From Caldifarciminota bacterium (lineage in GTDB: Bacteria > Hydrothermota > Tepidihabitantia > Tepidihabitantales > Tepidihabitantaceae), in the NCBI GenBank assembly GCA_016935295.1, contig JAFGRF010000241.1:1-10807 (forward strand): 10,807 nt of DNA. Direction: 5' to 3'. The notes beneath the pieces are model-generated. The model was given only the letters and a program-made list of their open reading frames with translations. It had not been told where the DNA came from and searched no databases. Of the stretch, positions 1 through 6,037 are shown in pieces. The translations under genes were made by a program, and so were the position numbers. Numbering within the stretch: position 1 is the first letter of the stretch; the number at the start of each line of letters is the position of its first letter.

Positions 1-861
1 GCGTATCGAGGAGGTGTAAGCAGCATCAACGGCCTTGCGGTCGTCCGGGTGCACGCGGTCAAGAAACGCCTCGTAGGTTGCGCCGAACTCCTGCGGCTGC
101 AGGCCGAAAATCCGGTATACCTCATCAGACCAGGTCAGCTTGTTCTTCGCCAGGTCGAGAGTCCAACTGCCGAGATGCGCCAATTGCTGCGCGCCCTTGA
201 GTTGGTCCTCGCTCTCATGTAGCCGCCGCACTACCGGATTGGTTATCCCATAGAAAAGCAGCGAGCCGAGGAGGACCACAACCAGAGTGACCGCAATGCT
301 GATGAGCCCGGCCCGCACAAACGGCGCCCGAAATTCGGCCAGGTCGATCTTGGCCACGACGCCGAGACCGAACGCACCTACCGGTTCGTACGCGGCCAGC
401 ACTGTGACCCCGCGGTAGTCCGGGCCGGTAACTGCGCCTGAGAGTCCCGACAGTGCCCGGCGCATAGGCTCGCCAAGGGTGCCTTTGAACGAAATCGACG
501 AGGTATTGCCCCGTCCCGGATGCCGTTGGGTTAAGAGAAAAACGATGCTGTCGCCTTCACGGCGGGCCAGAGTGAATTCGCCCGTGCTACCGAAGCCTTC
601 GAATCGCTCATTTGCGGCACGGACTTGGGCAAGTGTGGAGAGAAACGCGTCGCCGTGGTCAGACTCCGCCGGCAGCAGATGGCTGTACTGAGCTTCGTGC
701 CTGGCCATCGCCTCGATTATCCGGGCCTGACTGCGTGCGACCTCTCTCAGCCCGGCCGTCTCCTGGACAAATGACGTACGATAGAGCAGGCCGATGACTA
801 CCGCCGCGACCACGAGCACCGCGACAGTGAAAATGGCGATGAGAAGCAGTATCCGGCGCAT
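1..861 (-). CDS. Membrane-bound PAS-domain sensor, probably histidine kinase (N-terminal part, cut by window edge)
   Basis: This frame is open from an ATG at 861 to the left edge, giving 287 residues without a stop. Residues 4-27 are a strongly hydrophobic segment beginning MRRILLLIAIF. Residues 28-180 form a putative extracytoplasmic sensor region, whose end (YRGVTVLAAYEPV...GLGVVAKIDLAEF) has the look of a Cache-type ligand domain. Residues 184-206 are a second membrane segment. From about 222 a PAS_3-type domain begins (LGSWTLDLAKNKLTWSDEVY, IFGL, then HPDDR at 271-275). Two membrane passes followed by PAS is the usual layout of sensor histidine kinases, but diguanylate cyclases share it and the output domain lies outside the window. 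No clear Shine-Dalgarno precedes the ATG. The frame stays open upstream without another ATG, so a longer start is possible. Confidence 0.85.
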   Translation of the reverse strand, partial: MRRILLLIAIFTVAVLVVAAVVIGLLYRTSFVQETAGLREVARSQARIIEAMARHEAQYSHLLPAESDHGDAFLSTLAQVRAANERFEGFGSTGEFTLARREGDSIVFLLTQRHPGRGNTSSISFKGTLGEPMRRALSGLSGAVTGPDYRGVTVLAAYEPVGAFGLGVVAKIDLAEFRAPFVRAGLISIAVTLVVVLLGSLLFYGITNPVVRRLHESEDQLKGAQQLAHLGSWTLDLAKNKLTWSDEVYRIFGLQPQEFGATYEAFLDRVHPDDRKAVDAAYTSSIR

Positions 862-1534
862 CAGCAATCCACGCTGACCGGCATTGCGCGCGGGTCTGTT
901 GTCAGGGAGATTCTGGTCAAGGGGGTGTAGATACCGGAAGGCCCGGCTGTGGCCGCCGGAAAAAGGGCAGTCGCGCCTTTGTGTGCGCCCATGAGTGTTT
1001 TCGTCAGCACCTGCGACTCACTCGATTCAGGCTGACGTTCCTGTGACAGTGTACATCCGGCCTCGGCCTTGAGTCAAGTCAGCGAGTGTAACATCCGATG
1101 CAACAACCATGCCCAATGCGCTGCCTCAAAGCGGACGTGGCAGGATGTAACATGCGGCGATATGCAGGGCTCTTGTGTAACATGAGGCGTGACGCTGAGG
1201 TCGGCGTTCTCGTTGATTCACGGCTGCAGCCAATCGCGCGACTGAGGCGCGCGGCACGCCGGTGTCCGGTTCGAAACCCTGCGCATGCGACTCCGGCACG
1301 CCGGTTGCACACCGCGGGTCGGATGGAGTGGAAGAAACGAGTGGGAAGCTTAGCCGGGTGCGCAAGAAATAGAGCGCTGGCAGGCACTGATTGCCAGCAG
1401 GGCGGACGCAATCTATGTCCGTCAGGTGACCCGGTCTTGGCCGGAGGCTGCCGAAGTGGCTCCGCGCCAGTCATTTCGGCAGCTCCCGACCTCGGATTGA
1501 CGAGAAGTCGGCCCCAAAGGGCAAGGAGGTGAAG
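862..1534. other. Gene-free stretch between sensor and small operon
   Basis: Overlapping frames are open here on both strands. They are arginine-rich, resemble no family I know and lack a ribosome-binding site, so I read them as GC-driven noise. Two things can be seen. Three copies of TGTAACAT lie at 1087, 1146 and 1176. An 11-bp direct repeat, GGCACGCCGGT, occurs at 1253-1263 and 1295-1305. Promoters for the divergent genes on either side should lie here, but I could not assign -35/-10 boxes. Confidence 0.5.
1087..1183. repeat. Three copies of TGTAACAT, possible operator sites
   Basis: TGTAACAT occurs at 1087-1094, 1146-1153 and 1176-1183. The middle copy is ATGTAACAT, a dyad of ATGT and ACAT around one central base. 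The other two begin GTGT. The last two copies continue alike (GCGGCG versus GAGGCG) and start 30 bp apart; the first two start 59 bp apart. The spacing near multiples of 30 and the dyad form would fit regulator binding. No regulator can be named. Confidence 0.35.
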
Positions 1535-1756
1535 ATGCCCGGAGTTACAGGACGTAATCAGAGGCGGAGGTCGGTTCTCTCAGAGGACCGCTTCGCAGTT
1601 ACGGCGAACCGAGCCAGACACTTGGCCGGAAGGCTCCCCGCCGCCTTGCGCGGCAGCATTACAGCCAGTCCGCATGGCCTACACGCCGACCCGGCCGATT
1701 CGAACGCACGCACCGCCGAGCGACACGACTGGCTGGTCCCCCTGGAGCAGTCATGA
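1535..1756 (+). CDS. Small protein of unknown function, coupled to KTSC gene
   Basis: This 73-residue ORF starts MPGVTGRNQRRRSV and ends WLVPLEQS. The strongest Shine-Dalgarno of the left half, AAGGAGG at 1523-1529, lies 5 nt before the ATG. Its TGA stop (1754-1756) overlaps the ATG of the KTSC gene in an ATGA arrangement, which is typical of translationally coupled genes. I recognise no domain. It is rich in Arg, Ala and His, with no membrane segment or signal peptide. The ribosome site and overlap argue that it is translated; the amino-acid composition alone would not. It could be only a leader peptide that delivers ribosomes to the KTSC gene. Confidence 0.45.
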   Translation: MPGVTGRNQRRRSVLSEDRFAVTANRARHLAGRLPAALRGSITASPHGLHADPADSNARTAERHDWLVPLEQS

Positions 1757-1986
1757 GCGTGAGCGTGCAGTCAAAGACGAAACGGAGCGAGACCGAGAAC
1801 TGCCGTTGCTCGATTGCCTACCAGGCCTCATCCGGGATTCTCATAGTGGAATATCCACGCGACGGCGCCTATCTGTATCACAACGTGCCGGTTGGGGTCT
1901 TCGAGAGGCTCAAGCGCTCACCGGGCGTGCGGGCCTCGTTTGTGAGGGGCCGGCGTCATCGTTACTCGGTCGTCACGACGGCGTGA
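1753..1986 (+). CDS. KTSC domain-containing protein
   Basis: This 77-residue protein consists of almost nothing but a KTSC domain. After a short polar N-terminus, residues 18-72 follow the family pattern. There is a Ser-Ile-Ala-Tyr strand, then GILIVEYPRDGAYLYHNVP, then a short helix VFERLKRSPGV, then a basic end (ASFVRGRRHRYSVV) in place of the usual G-x-Y-F-N...R-x-Y-P. KTSC is a small alpha/beta domain often found alone or fused to nucleic-acid enzymes such as lysyl-tRNA synthetase-like proteins; its role is unsettled. GGAG at 1744-1747 lies 5 nt before the ATG. The ATG overlaps the stop of the upstream small ORF. About 250 bp separate it from hsp20, so co-transcription with that gene is possible but not shown. 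Confidence 0.75.
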   Translation: MSVSVQSKTKRSETENCRCSIAYQASSGILIVEYPRDGAYLYHNVPVGVFERLKRSPGVRASFVRGRRHRYSVVTTA

Positions 1987-2237
1987 CTCCAGCGAGGCGG
2001 CGTTGATACTCTGTGCGGAGCGCTTTGACCGAGATCCGACCGGCCGGTCGGCGCTGACTCCCCGTGATTCGCCATCCGAGTCCCTGTCCGGCGACCCGGA
2101 GCTTTTCCCCGCAGAAGACACGGCCGCGCGGCGGAGCAGCCCGCGCGCGTCCATCCCGCTGATACTGCTGACAGAACGTCACGGCCGGCGTTCAACCCGC
2201 CGGGCCCGGACGACACCTTTGCAAGGAGGGTATTGCG

Positions 2238-2690
2238 ATGGCAAGAGACATCATGCGATGGGATCCGATTACAGAAGCCGAGAACCTGCACTCGGCGATG
2301 GACCGGCTGTTCGACCGGATGATCACGCGTACGAACCCGGCGCCGAGAACGTGGTCGCAGGCCGAGTGGACGCCGTTACTGGACGTCGAGGAGACAGACT
2401 CACAGGTAGTCGTGCGCGCCGAACTGCCGGGGATGAAGAAGGATGACATCAAGGTCTCCGGCACGAAAGACTCGCTGTGCATCAGCGGCGAGCGCTGCTT
2501 CGACGGAGAAGAGAAGAAGAAGAACTACAGCCGGGTCGAACGGGCATATGGCAAGTTCCAGCGCTGTCTGTCGCTCCCGAGCGACGTCGAGTGGGATAAG
2601 ACCAAGGCCGTGTACCGAGACGGCGTGCTGGAGCTGACCCTGCCCAAGGCAGCTACAGCGCAGGTCCGCCAGATACCGATCCAGACCTGA
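2238..2690 (+). CDS. hsp20: Hsp20/alpha-crystallin family small heat-shock protein
   Basis: A 150-residue cytoplasmic holdase chaperone that would bind unfolding proteins without ATP. The N-terminus has the usual MxRWDP...MDRLFDRM pattern. The alpha-crystallin domain spans about residues 43-137, with WTPLLDVEETDSQVVVRAEL near its start, LPGMKKDDIKVSG, the Tyr/Arg-rich NYSRVERAYGKFQRCLSLP, and the hallmark DGVLELTLPK. The C-terminal IPI at 146-148 is the I-x-I motif that docks between subunits. Length and domain order are normal. AAGGAGG at 2223-2229 precedes the ATG with 8 nt between. No CIRCE-type inverted repeat is seen upstream. A strong terminator follows about 50 bp after the stop, so this is the last gene of its transcript. 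Confidence 0.96.
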   Translation: MARDIMRWDPITEAENLHSAMDRLFDRMITRTNPAPRTWSQAEWTPLLDVEETDSQVVVRAELPGMKKDDIKVSGTKDSLCISGERCFDGEEKKKNYSRVERAYGKFQRCLSLPSDVEWDKTKAVYRDGVLELTLPKAATAQVRQIPIQT

Positions 2691-2743
2691 CCTTGTCGGC
2701 TGCGGCTGGCCGCGGCCCAATACTGCTTCCGAGGCCGTCTAAC

Positions 2744-2785
2744 CGGGAGGCAGGCAAACAGCCTCCGCCTGCCTCCCGCCGTTTT
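2744..2785 (+). terminator. Rho-independent terminator after hsp20
   Basis: A perfect 12-bp stem, CGGGAGGCAGGC at 2744-2755 against GCCTGCCTCCCG at 2767-2778, encloses an 11-nt loop. CCG and then TTTT (2782-2785) follow. The loop itself ends in GCCTCC, which can pair with the first arm in an alternative register. Confidence 0.75.
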
Positions 2786-2912
2786 GGCCAGGGCTGAGTA
2801 GGTGCGTTGCTACTCCGCCGGCCACTCCCGGTAGTCAGCCCCACATCTCGAAACTAGAATGGACGCGCTGGCCAACTGCAGGCGGGCGCATGCACGGGAA
2901 AAGAGAGAAGGA

Positions 2913-2944
2913 AGGCGCGGAGCCCTGTGAAGAGCTCCGCGCCT
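2913..2944. terminator. 11-bp hairpin, possible minus-strand terminator
   Basis: AGGCGCGGAGC (2913-2923) pairs perfectly with GCTCCGCGCCT (2934-2944) around a 10-nt loop. There is no T tract on the plus side. On the minus strand the hairpin is followed by a pyrimidine run (complement of 2899-2912, TCCTTCTCTCTTTT), so it would terminate minus-strand transcription better. No minus-strand gene is apparent nearby, which leaves its purpose open. Confidence 0.4.
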
Positions 2945-3372
2945 ACTGGTTGCCCCTGTTCGCCACCTCTCCCTCTGTGGAATCCGGTTCTAGGAACGGG
3001 TCGTGAGACTGCACCGCGCGTGCCAGATCTCGTGAATGCTCAAGGTTGCGGCTTCGCTCGGGTAAGCGGCACAGAATATGCAGTGGCTGGAGCATGGATG
3101 GCCGCATGACTGCGGACGTCATTGACAGAACGTCTTCCACGCAGCTCGTGGGGAGGCCGGCCCTGCGCATCTGGCCGGCCTCCTGCCCGCTGGCAAAGAC
3201 TGCGGAGGAGCCGGAGGCCAAGCTCGCTGCGAAGTCGCGGTCCCGCGACCAAGACAACGACCGGCAACGAAGCGCCGAGGGCCTGACACCGAGGTCACAG
3301 ACCGGTGACCAGCCGGCTGTACGCGCTGCTGCAGCGCCCCATGGAACCTGCGTCCGGGCCGCTGGAGGAATG

Positions 3373-4128
3373 ATGACGGTGCAGCCCGGGTTTGAACTCG
3401 CAAAGCGTGACGGCCACCACGAGGAGTACGATATCGCGAAGCTCGCTCGTTCACTTGCGTGCGCCGGCGTACCTTCATATATGCTTGCCGGTATCCTGGA
3501 CGCGGTCGACCCGAGGCCGGGAATGGACACCAACTCACTCAGAGAGCGAATCGAGCGCGAGTTGGCGCTCCGGCAGCCGCTCGCAGCAGTGCGGTACACC
3601 ACCACGCGCACTCTGACCGCTCGCGGCTCCCGACAGGCAGGCTACGGCTGGGCCTGCATCAACCCAGAGGATCTCACACGACTGAGTCTCAGACCCGGCG
3701 ATACGACCTGGCTGAGCCATGAAGGAACGAAGGCACCGTTCAGTGTTCAATGCCTCGAGGACGTCGGGCGTGGACACGTCTGGCTCAACCGTCGGGAGAT
3801 GGCCGCGATGGGAGTTGCAGACGGAGCCAGACTGAGGGCCGCGGGCGGCCACGGTGAAAGAGTGCTGCCGCCCGTTTGCCCATCGCAAGTCCGCGGAAGT
3901 ACATGCGCAACCCGCCCTCGGCCGAAAGCCCGCCGGTCGCCAGCCGCCGCCCGGACGACTCGCGTGTCGTCCGCAGACGGCACGGCTGACTCGCCCCGGG
4001 ATGACCGCGTGAGGTCAGGTGTCGACATCGACAACTCAGGCGTGCCCCCACGACCCCCTTTTCCTTCGTCGCCAGCCAAACGGAGCGATTCCCGGCCGGC
4101 GGCCATCCGACAAGAGCAAGGAGTATGA
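3373..4128 (+). CDS. ATP-cone-like domain plus beta-barrel-like domain protein, paralog 1
   Basis: A 251-residue protein. Residues 7-82 fit an ATP-cone: FELAKRDGHHEEYDIAKLARSL, AG, then NSLRERIERELALR and AAVRYTTTRTL. In NrdR and ribonucleotide reductases that domain senses ATP/dATP. Residues 92-156 (GWACINPEDLTRLSLRPGD, then APFSVQ, GHVWLN, ADGARL) have the strand-and-GD rhythm of small beta-barrels such as the CDC48 N-domain or AbrB-like folds; this is a tentative reading. The remaining ~95 residues are Arg/Pro/Ser-rich, of low complexity and absent from the paralog. GGAGG at 3364-3368 stands 4 nt before the ATG at 3373; an ATG at 3370 is too close. The stop ends 1 nt before the cupredoxin ATG, suggesting coupling. 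No NrdR-type zinc ribbon precedes the cone. Function unknown. Confidence 0.72.
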   Translation: MTVQPGFELAKRDGHHEEYDIAKLARSLACAGVPSYMLAGILDAVDPRPGMDTNSLRERIERELALRQPLAAVRYTTTRTLTARGSRQAGYGWACINPEDLTRLSLRPGDTTWLSHEGTKAPFSVQCLEDVGRGHVWLNRREMAAMGVADGARLRAAGGHGERVLPPVCPSQVRGSTCATRPRPKARRSPAAARTTRVSSADGTADSPRDDRVRSGVDIDNSGVPPRPPFPSSPAKRSDSRPAAIRQEQGV

Positions 4129-4129
4129 G

Positions 4130-4756
4130 ATGACAAAACCGTGGCTGGCAGTAGCCGTGCTGGTCGCGTCCGCAGCAGTGTCCACGGCGGTGCAGGTCCC
4201 GGTGAGCATGATCGACAACGCGTTCATACCCGACACGGTCCGAATCAGCCCCGGAGACTCAGTAGCCTGGACCAACAACGGTGAGTTCACGCATACCTCG
4301 ACCAGCGGGGTCAACGGCGTGTGGGACAGCCTGTGGGATTCGGGCAACATGGCGCATGGTGTGACCTTCGCCCGCGGGTTCGCAACCGAAGGGACATTCG
4401 ACTACTTCTGTGCCCTTCACTGGCTGGGAGGGATGCAGGGCGTGGTTGTGGTCGGCATGAGCGGCTCGAGCGAGAAGCCGGGCAGCGTCGGCCGTGCTGT
4501 GGGCATTTCGAGTTCTCCCAACCCGTTCAGCTCCAGCACGACGATACGCCTGGCGCCAACCGGTTTCGCTCGGAAAGCCGTGAGGGTATTCGACGCATCG
4601 GGAAAGCTCGTGCGGACGCTCGCGACAAGAGACGGCGCTTTCGCAGTCTGGGACGGCACCGACGACCGTGGACATGAAACCGGGCCGGGCACGTACTTCT
4701 GCATATGCGGTTCACGGGCACTGGTACTCACCCGACTACCTGCGGCAGGCAACTGA
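4130..4756 (+). CDS. Exported cupredoxin with FlgD-type C-terminal sorting-like domain
   Basis: A 208-residue secreted blue-copper-type protein. Residues 5-22 form a signal peptide (LAVAVLVASAAVSTA). Residues 23-110 are a plastocyanin-like domain: VSMIDNAFIPDTVRISPGD, VAWTNNG, then H55 in EFTHTS, and C94, H97 and M102 in YFCALHWLGGM. These are a complete set of type 1 copper ligands. A linker leads to an FlgD-type Ig domain at about 124-200 (SSSPNPFSSSTTIRL, AVRVFDASGKLVRTL, WDGTDDRGHETGPGTYF), the tail used as a sorting or surface-anchoring signal in many FCB-type bacteria. The final segment, CICGSRALVLTRL, departs a little from the usual ending. CAAGGAG at 4117-4123 lies 6 nt before the ATG. 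It probably carries electrons or copper outside the cytoplasmic membrane. Confidence 0.85.
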   Translation: MTKPWLAVAVLVASAAVSTAVQVPVSMIDNAFIPDTVRISPGDSVAWTNNGEFTHTSTSGVNGVWDSLWDSGNMAHGVTFARGFATEGTFDYFCALHWLGGMQGVVVVGMSGSSEKPGSVGRAVGISSSPNPFSSSTTIRLAPTGFARKAVRVFDASGKLVRTLATRDGAFAVWDGTDDRGHETGPGTYFCICGSRALVLTRLPAAGN

Positions 4757-4815
4757 CCTGCTTGTCAGCCGACATCGGATGGTCGTAGGCGTTGGCACGG
4801 TGGTGGCGGACTCAT

Positions 4816-4960
4816 GACAGAAGACAAGGGCGAGGTGGGCACTGAAAGCCCACCAAGGCAAGTTGAGCCTGTCTTTACGCGGAGGTGAGCGTCCCCGCAC
4901 TCACAGGGCCCTCTCGACGGGGACGACCTGCAAAGCGGCGCACCAGCCCACTGGTGCGTC
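4816..4960 (+). ncRNA. Candidate structured RNA: three consecutive hairpins
   Basis: Stem I: GACAG (4816-4820) with CTGTC (4869-4873) encloses a perfect 7-bp hairpin, GGTGGGC (4834-4840) with GCCCACC (4848-4854) and loop ACTGAAA. Stem II: AGGT (4883-4886) plus GTCCCCG (4891-4897) with CGGGGAC (4918-4924) plus ACCT (4926-4929). Stem III: GGCGCACCAG (4937-4946) with CTGGTGCGTC (4951-4960), one G-U pair, 4-nt loop. This starts 60 nt after the cupredoxin stop. Such density is more than expected by chance, but no U tract marks an end and I recognise no known RNA family. The strand is assumed from the upstream gene; the mirror folds exist on the other strand. Confidence 0.3.
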
Positions 4961-5196
4961 GTGGTGCTTCTCGCTTCTCGCGCCGGCCTCCATCTCGGTC
5001 AACTGCAACATCGTAGGTTACACTCCTTGGATCATACTGGACGTTTCGGCGTTCTGCTTGACTCCATGGCCGTGAAAGGCCGCGGGTGTGCCCTGCTTCG
5101 AACGCCGTTGGTGACGGCCAAGCCCACGCGCCGCTCTTGCCGAATCACAGTACATACCAGGCATGGCAGATCCAGCCTGTCTGCAGTAGAACAGAC

Positions 5197-5229
5197 TTAG
5201 CTAACCAATTGTAATAAAAGAACATATGT
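5197..5229. promoter_or_regulatory. AT-rich patch with three palindromes ahead of the repeat array
   Basis: In otherwise GC-rich DNA, this stretch contains TTAGCTAA (5197-5204), CAATTG (5206-5211) and ACATATGT (5222-5229), each a perfect palindrome, around TAATAAAAGA. It sits about 45 bp before the first unit of the 12-bp array. It could be a promoter or protein-binding site for transcription across the array. I cannot assign a good -35/-10 pair. Confidence 0.3.
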
Positions 5230-5274
5230 CGTTTCTCTCGCTGCTGTCTGTTGCACTCGGCAGACCACCCAGGG

Positions 5275-5598
5275 GGTCACTCCCCCATTGACCCTCCAGG
5301 TGAGTCATCAGGCGACCACCATGGTTACCTCAGCAGTGACCCAACGAGTAACTCAACGGGTCGCTCGAACCTCGGTTTGGGGAGCGAACAGCAGGATGAA
5401 TTGCCGGTTGAGCTACCTGATTACGTGACAATTGACCTGTAAGGTAGCTCAGCCGGTCGCTTCACCTGTGACTCTCCGGGTCACCAGACAAGTCAATCGT
5501 CAAGTAAACTGCAGAGTGAATAGCTGGTTTAGCTGGTGAGTGAATTGTGGAATCATCTTCTGAATCGACTCCGGACCGAATGACCTAGTGCCAGTGCG
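5275..5598. repeat. Degenerate tandem array with strict 12-bp period, about 27 units
   Basis: Cutting from 5275 every 12 bp gives units such as GGTCACTCCCCC, GGTGAGTCATCA, AGTGACCCAACG, AGTAACTCAACG, GGTAGCTCAGCC and AGTGAATTGTGG. Position 1 is a purine in nearly all units, position 3 is always a pyrimidine (mostly T) and position 5 is almost always A or G. The early units are close to R-G-T-N-A-C-Y-C. The register holds without an indel to about 5550 and weakly to 5598. Stop codons in units 14, 21, 22 and 26 rule out a protein across the whole array. Units read GTGAC or GTCAC, so neighbours can pair with one another. It may be an old minisatellite, a structured RNA or an array of binding sites. 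Confidence 0.7.
5403..5457. other. 16-bp hairpin inside the 12-bp array
   Basis: GCCGGTTGAGCTACCT (5403-5418) pairs with AGGTAGCTCAGCCGGT (5442-5457): 14 Watson-Crick pairs and 2 G-U pairs if read as plus-strand RNA, loop 23 nt. TAC/GTA (5422-5424 with 5439-5441) can extend it after a short bulge. Ten consecutive pairs (5409-5418 with 5442-5451) are perfect. The arms fall on units 12 and 15 of the array. Confidence 0.6.
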
Positions 5599-6037
5599 AG
5601 CTGATTCGTACGTACCACTCATGTGCTCGGTCTTGGGCATTCGCGCTGCAACAGAGATGCTCTCAGGCGCGGCGGCCTGAAAACGGTACCCGGGATCTGG
5701 CGCTGGAGATACCCTGATACACGGCCCGACACGCAATGTCCAGGTGTCACGCCGGGAGTTTAAGGAGGATCTAGCCCGCAGATTCGCCTCAAGACAAGTA
5801 GCTCTGCTGACCGCGAACCAGTGGCCACAATAGAGGGCGCGGTGCTCATTGAGAGCCCACGCCCACTGGTTACCCTGTCTTCTCCCGCTTGCCGTCGGAA
5901 CCTGGGTCTGTTTCCTCAACTCTCGGTCACGCAGCATCTGTACCATCCTGCCTGCGCAGCCTGCAGCCGGTGGACGCGACGTACGCGCAGAGCCAAGCGT
6001 TGTTCGGCACGAAGCCTGCAGTGACCTTGTCGAGTTC

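Larger units (their letters stand above)
2691..3369. other. Gene-free stretch between hsp20 and the first ATP-cone gene
   Basis: Apart from the two hairpins described separately, I see no gene. The plus frame that runs into the ATP-cone gene is open from 3046, but its extra residues have no counterpart in the paralog and the ribosome site lies further down. Short inverted repeats are present: TCGCGG/CCGCGA around 3235-3248 and GGTCAC/GTGACC at 3293-3298 and 3305-3310. The longer minus-strand frame over 2943-3611 is mostly antisense to the ATP-cone gene. Confidence 0.5.
4757..6037. other. 1.28-kb region without a convincing gene, rich in repeats and hairpins
   Basis: Short frames here have no ribosome site and no family resemblance. 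The content is structural: a hairpin cluster (4816-4960), an AT-rich patch with palindromes (5197-5229), and the 12-bp periodic array (5275-5598), each listed separately. A plus frame open over the first half of the array (5251-5442) only translates the repeat into four-residue units and ends inside it. At 5763-5769 an AAGGAGG stands alone with no start codon at a workable distance. The rest (5611-6037) shows nothing I can name. Confidence 0.5.

Noticed and set aside
1255..1285. GGTTCGAAACC resembling a tRNA T-loop
   Set aside because: The flanking five bases do not form a T stem and no acceptor or anticodon arm can be drawn around it.
1079..1532. 131- and 144-residue frames on opposite strands
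   Set aside because: Mutually overlapping, Arg/Ala/Pro-rich, without ribosome sites or family resemblance; GC-driven open frames.
2003..2446. 147-residue plus frame overlapping the start of hsp20
   Set aside because: It runs out of frame into a certain gene, is Arg-rich, and has no ribosome site or domain.
2943..3611. 222-residue minus-strand frame
   Set aside because: It is antisense to the first ATP-cone gene. Its apparent similarity to the minus frame at 5500-6273 only mirrors the duplication, and silent differences fall in third positions of the plus-strand frames.
5251..5442. 63-residue plus frame over the first array units, read as a tetrapeptide-repeat protein
   Set aside because: It only reflects the 12-bp period; the repeat continues past its stop and through three further stops, so the DNA or RNA rather than a protein keeps the period.
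5275..5598. CRISPR array
   Set aside because: Units are 12 bp, degenerate and contiguous, with no conserved 25-40 bp repeats, no spacers and no cas genes.
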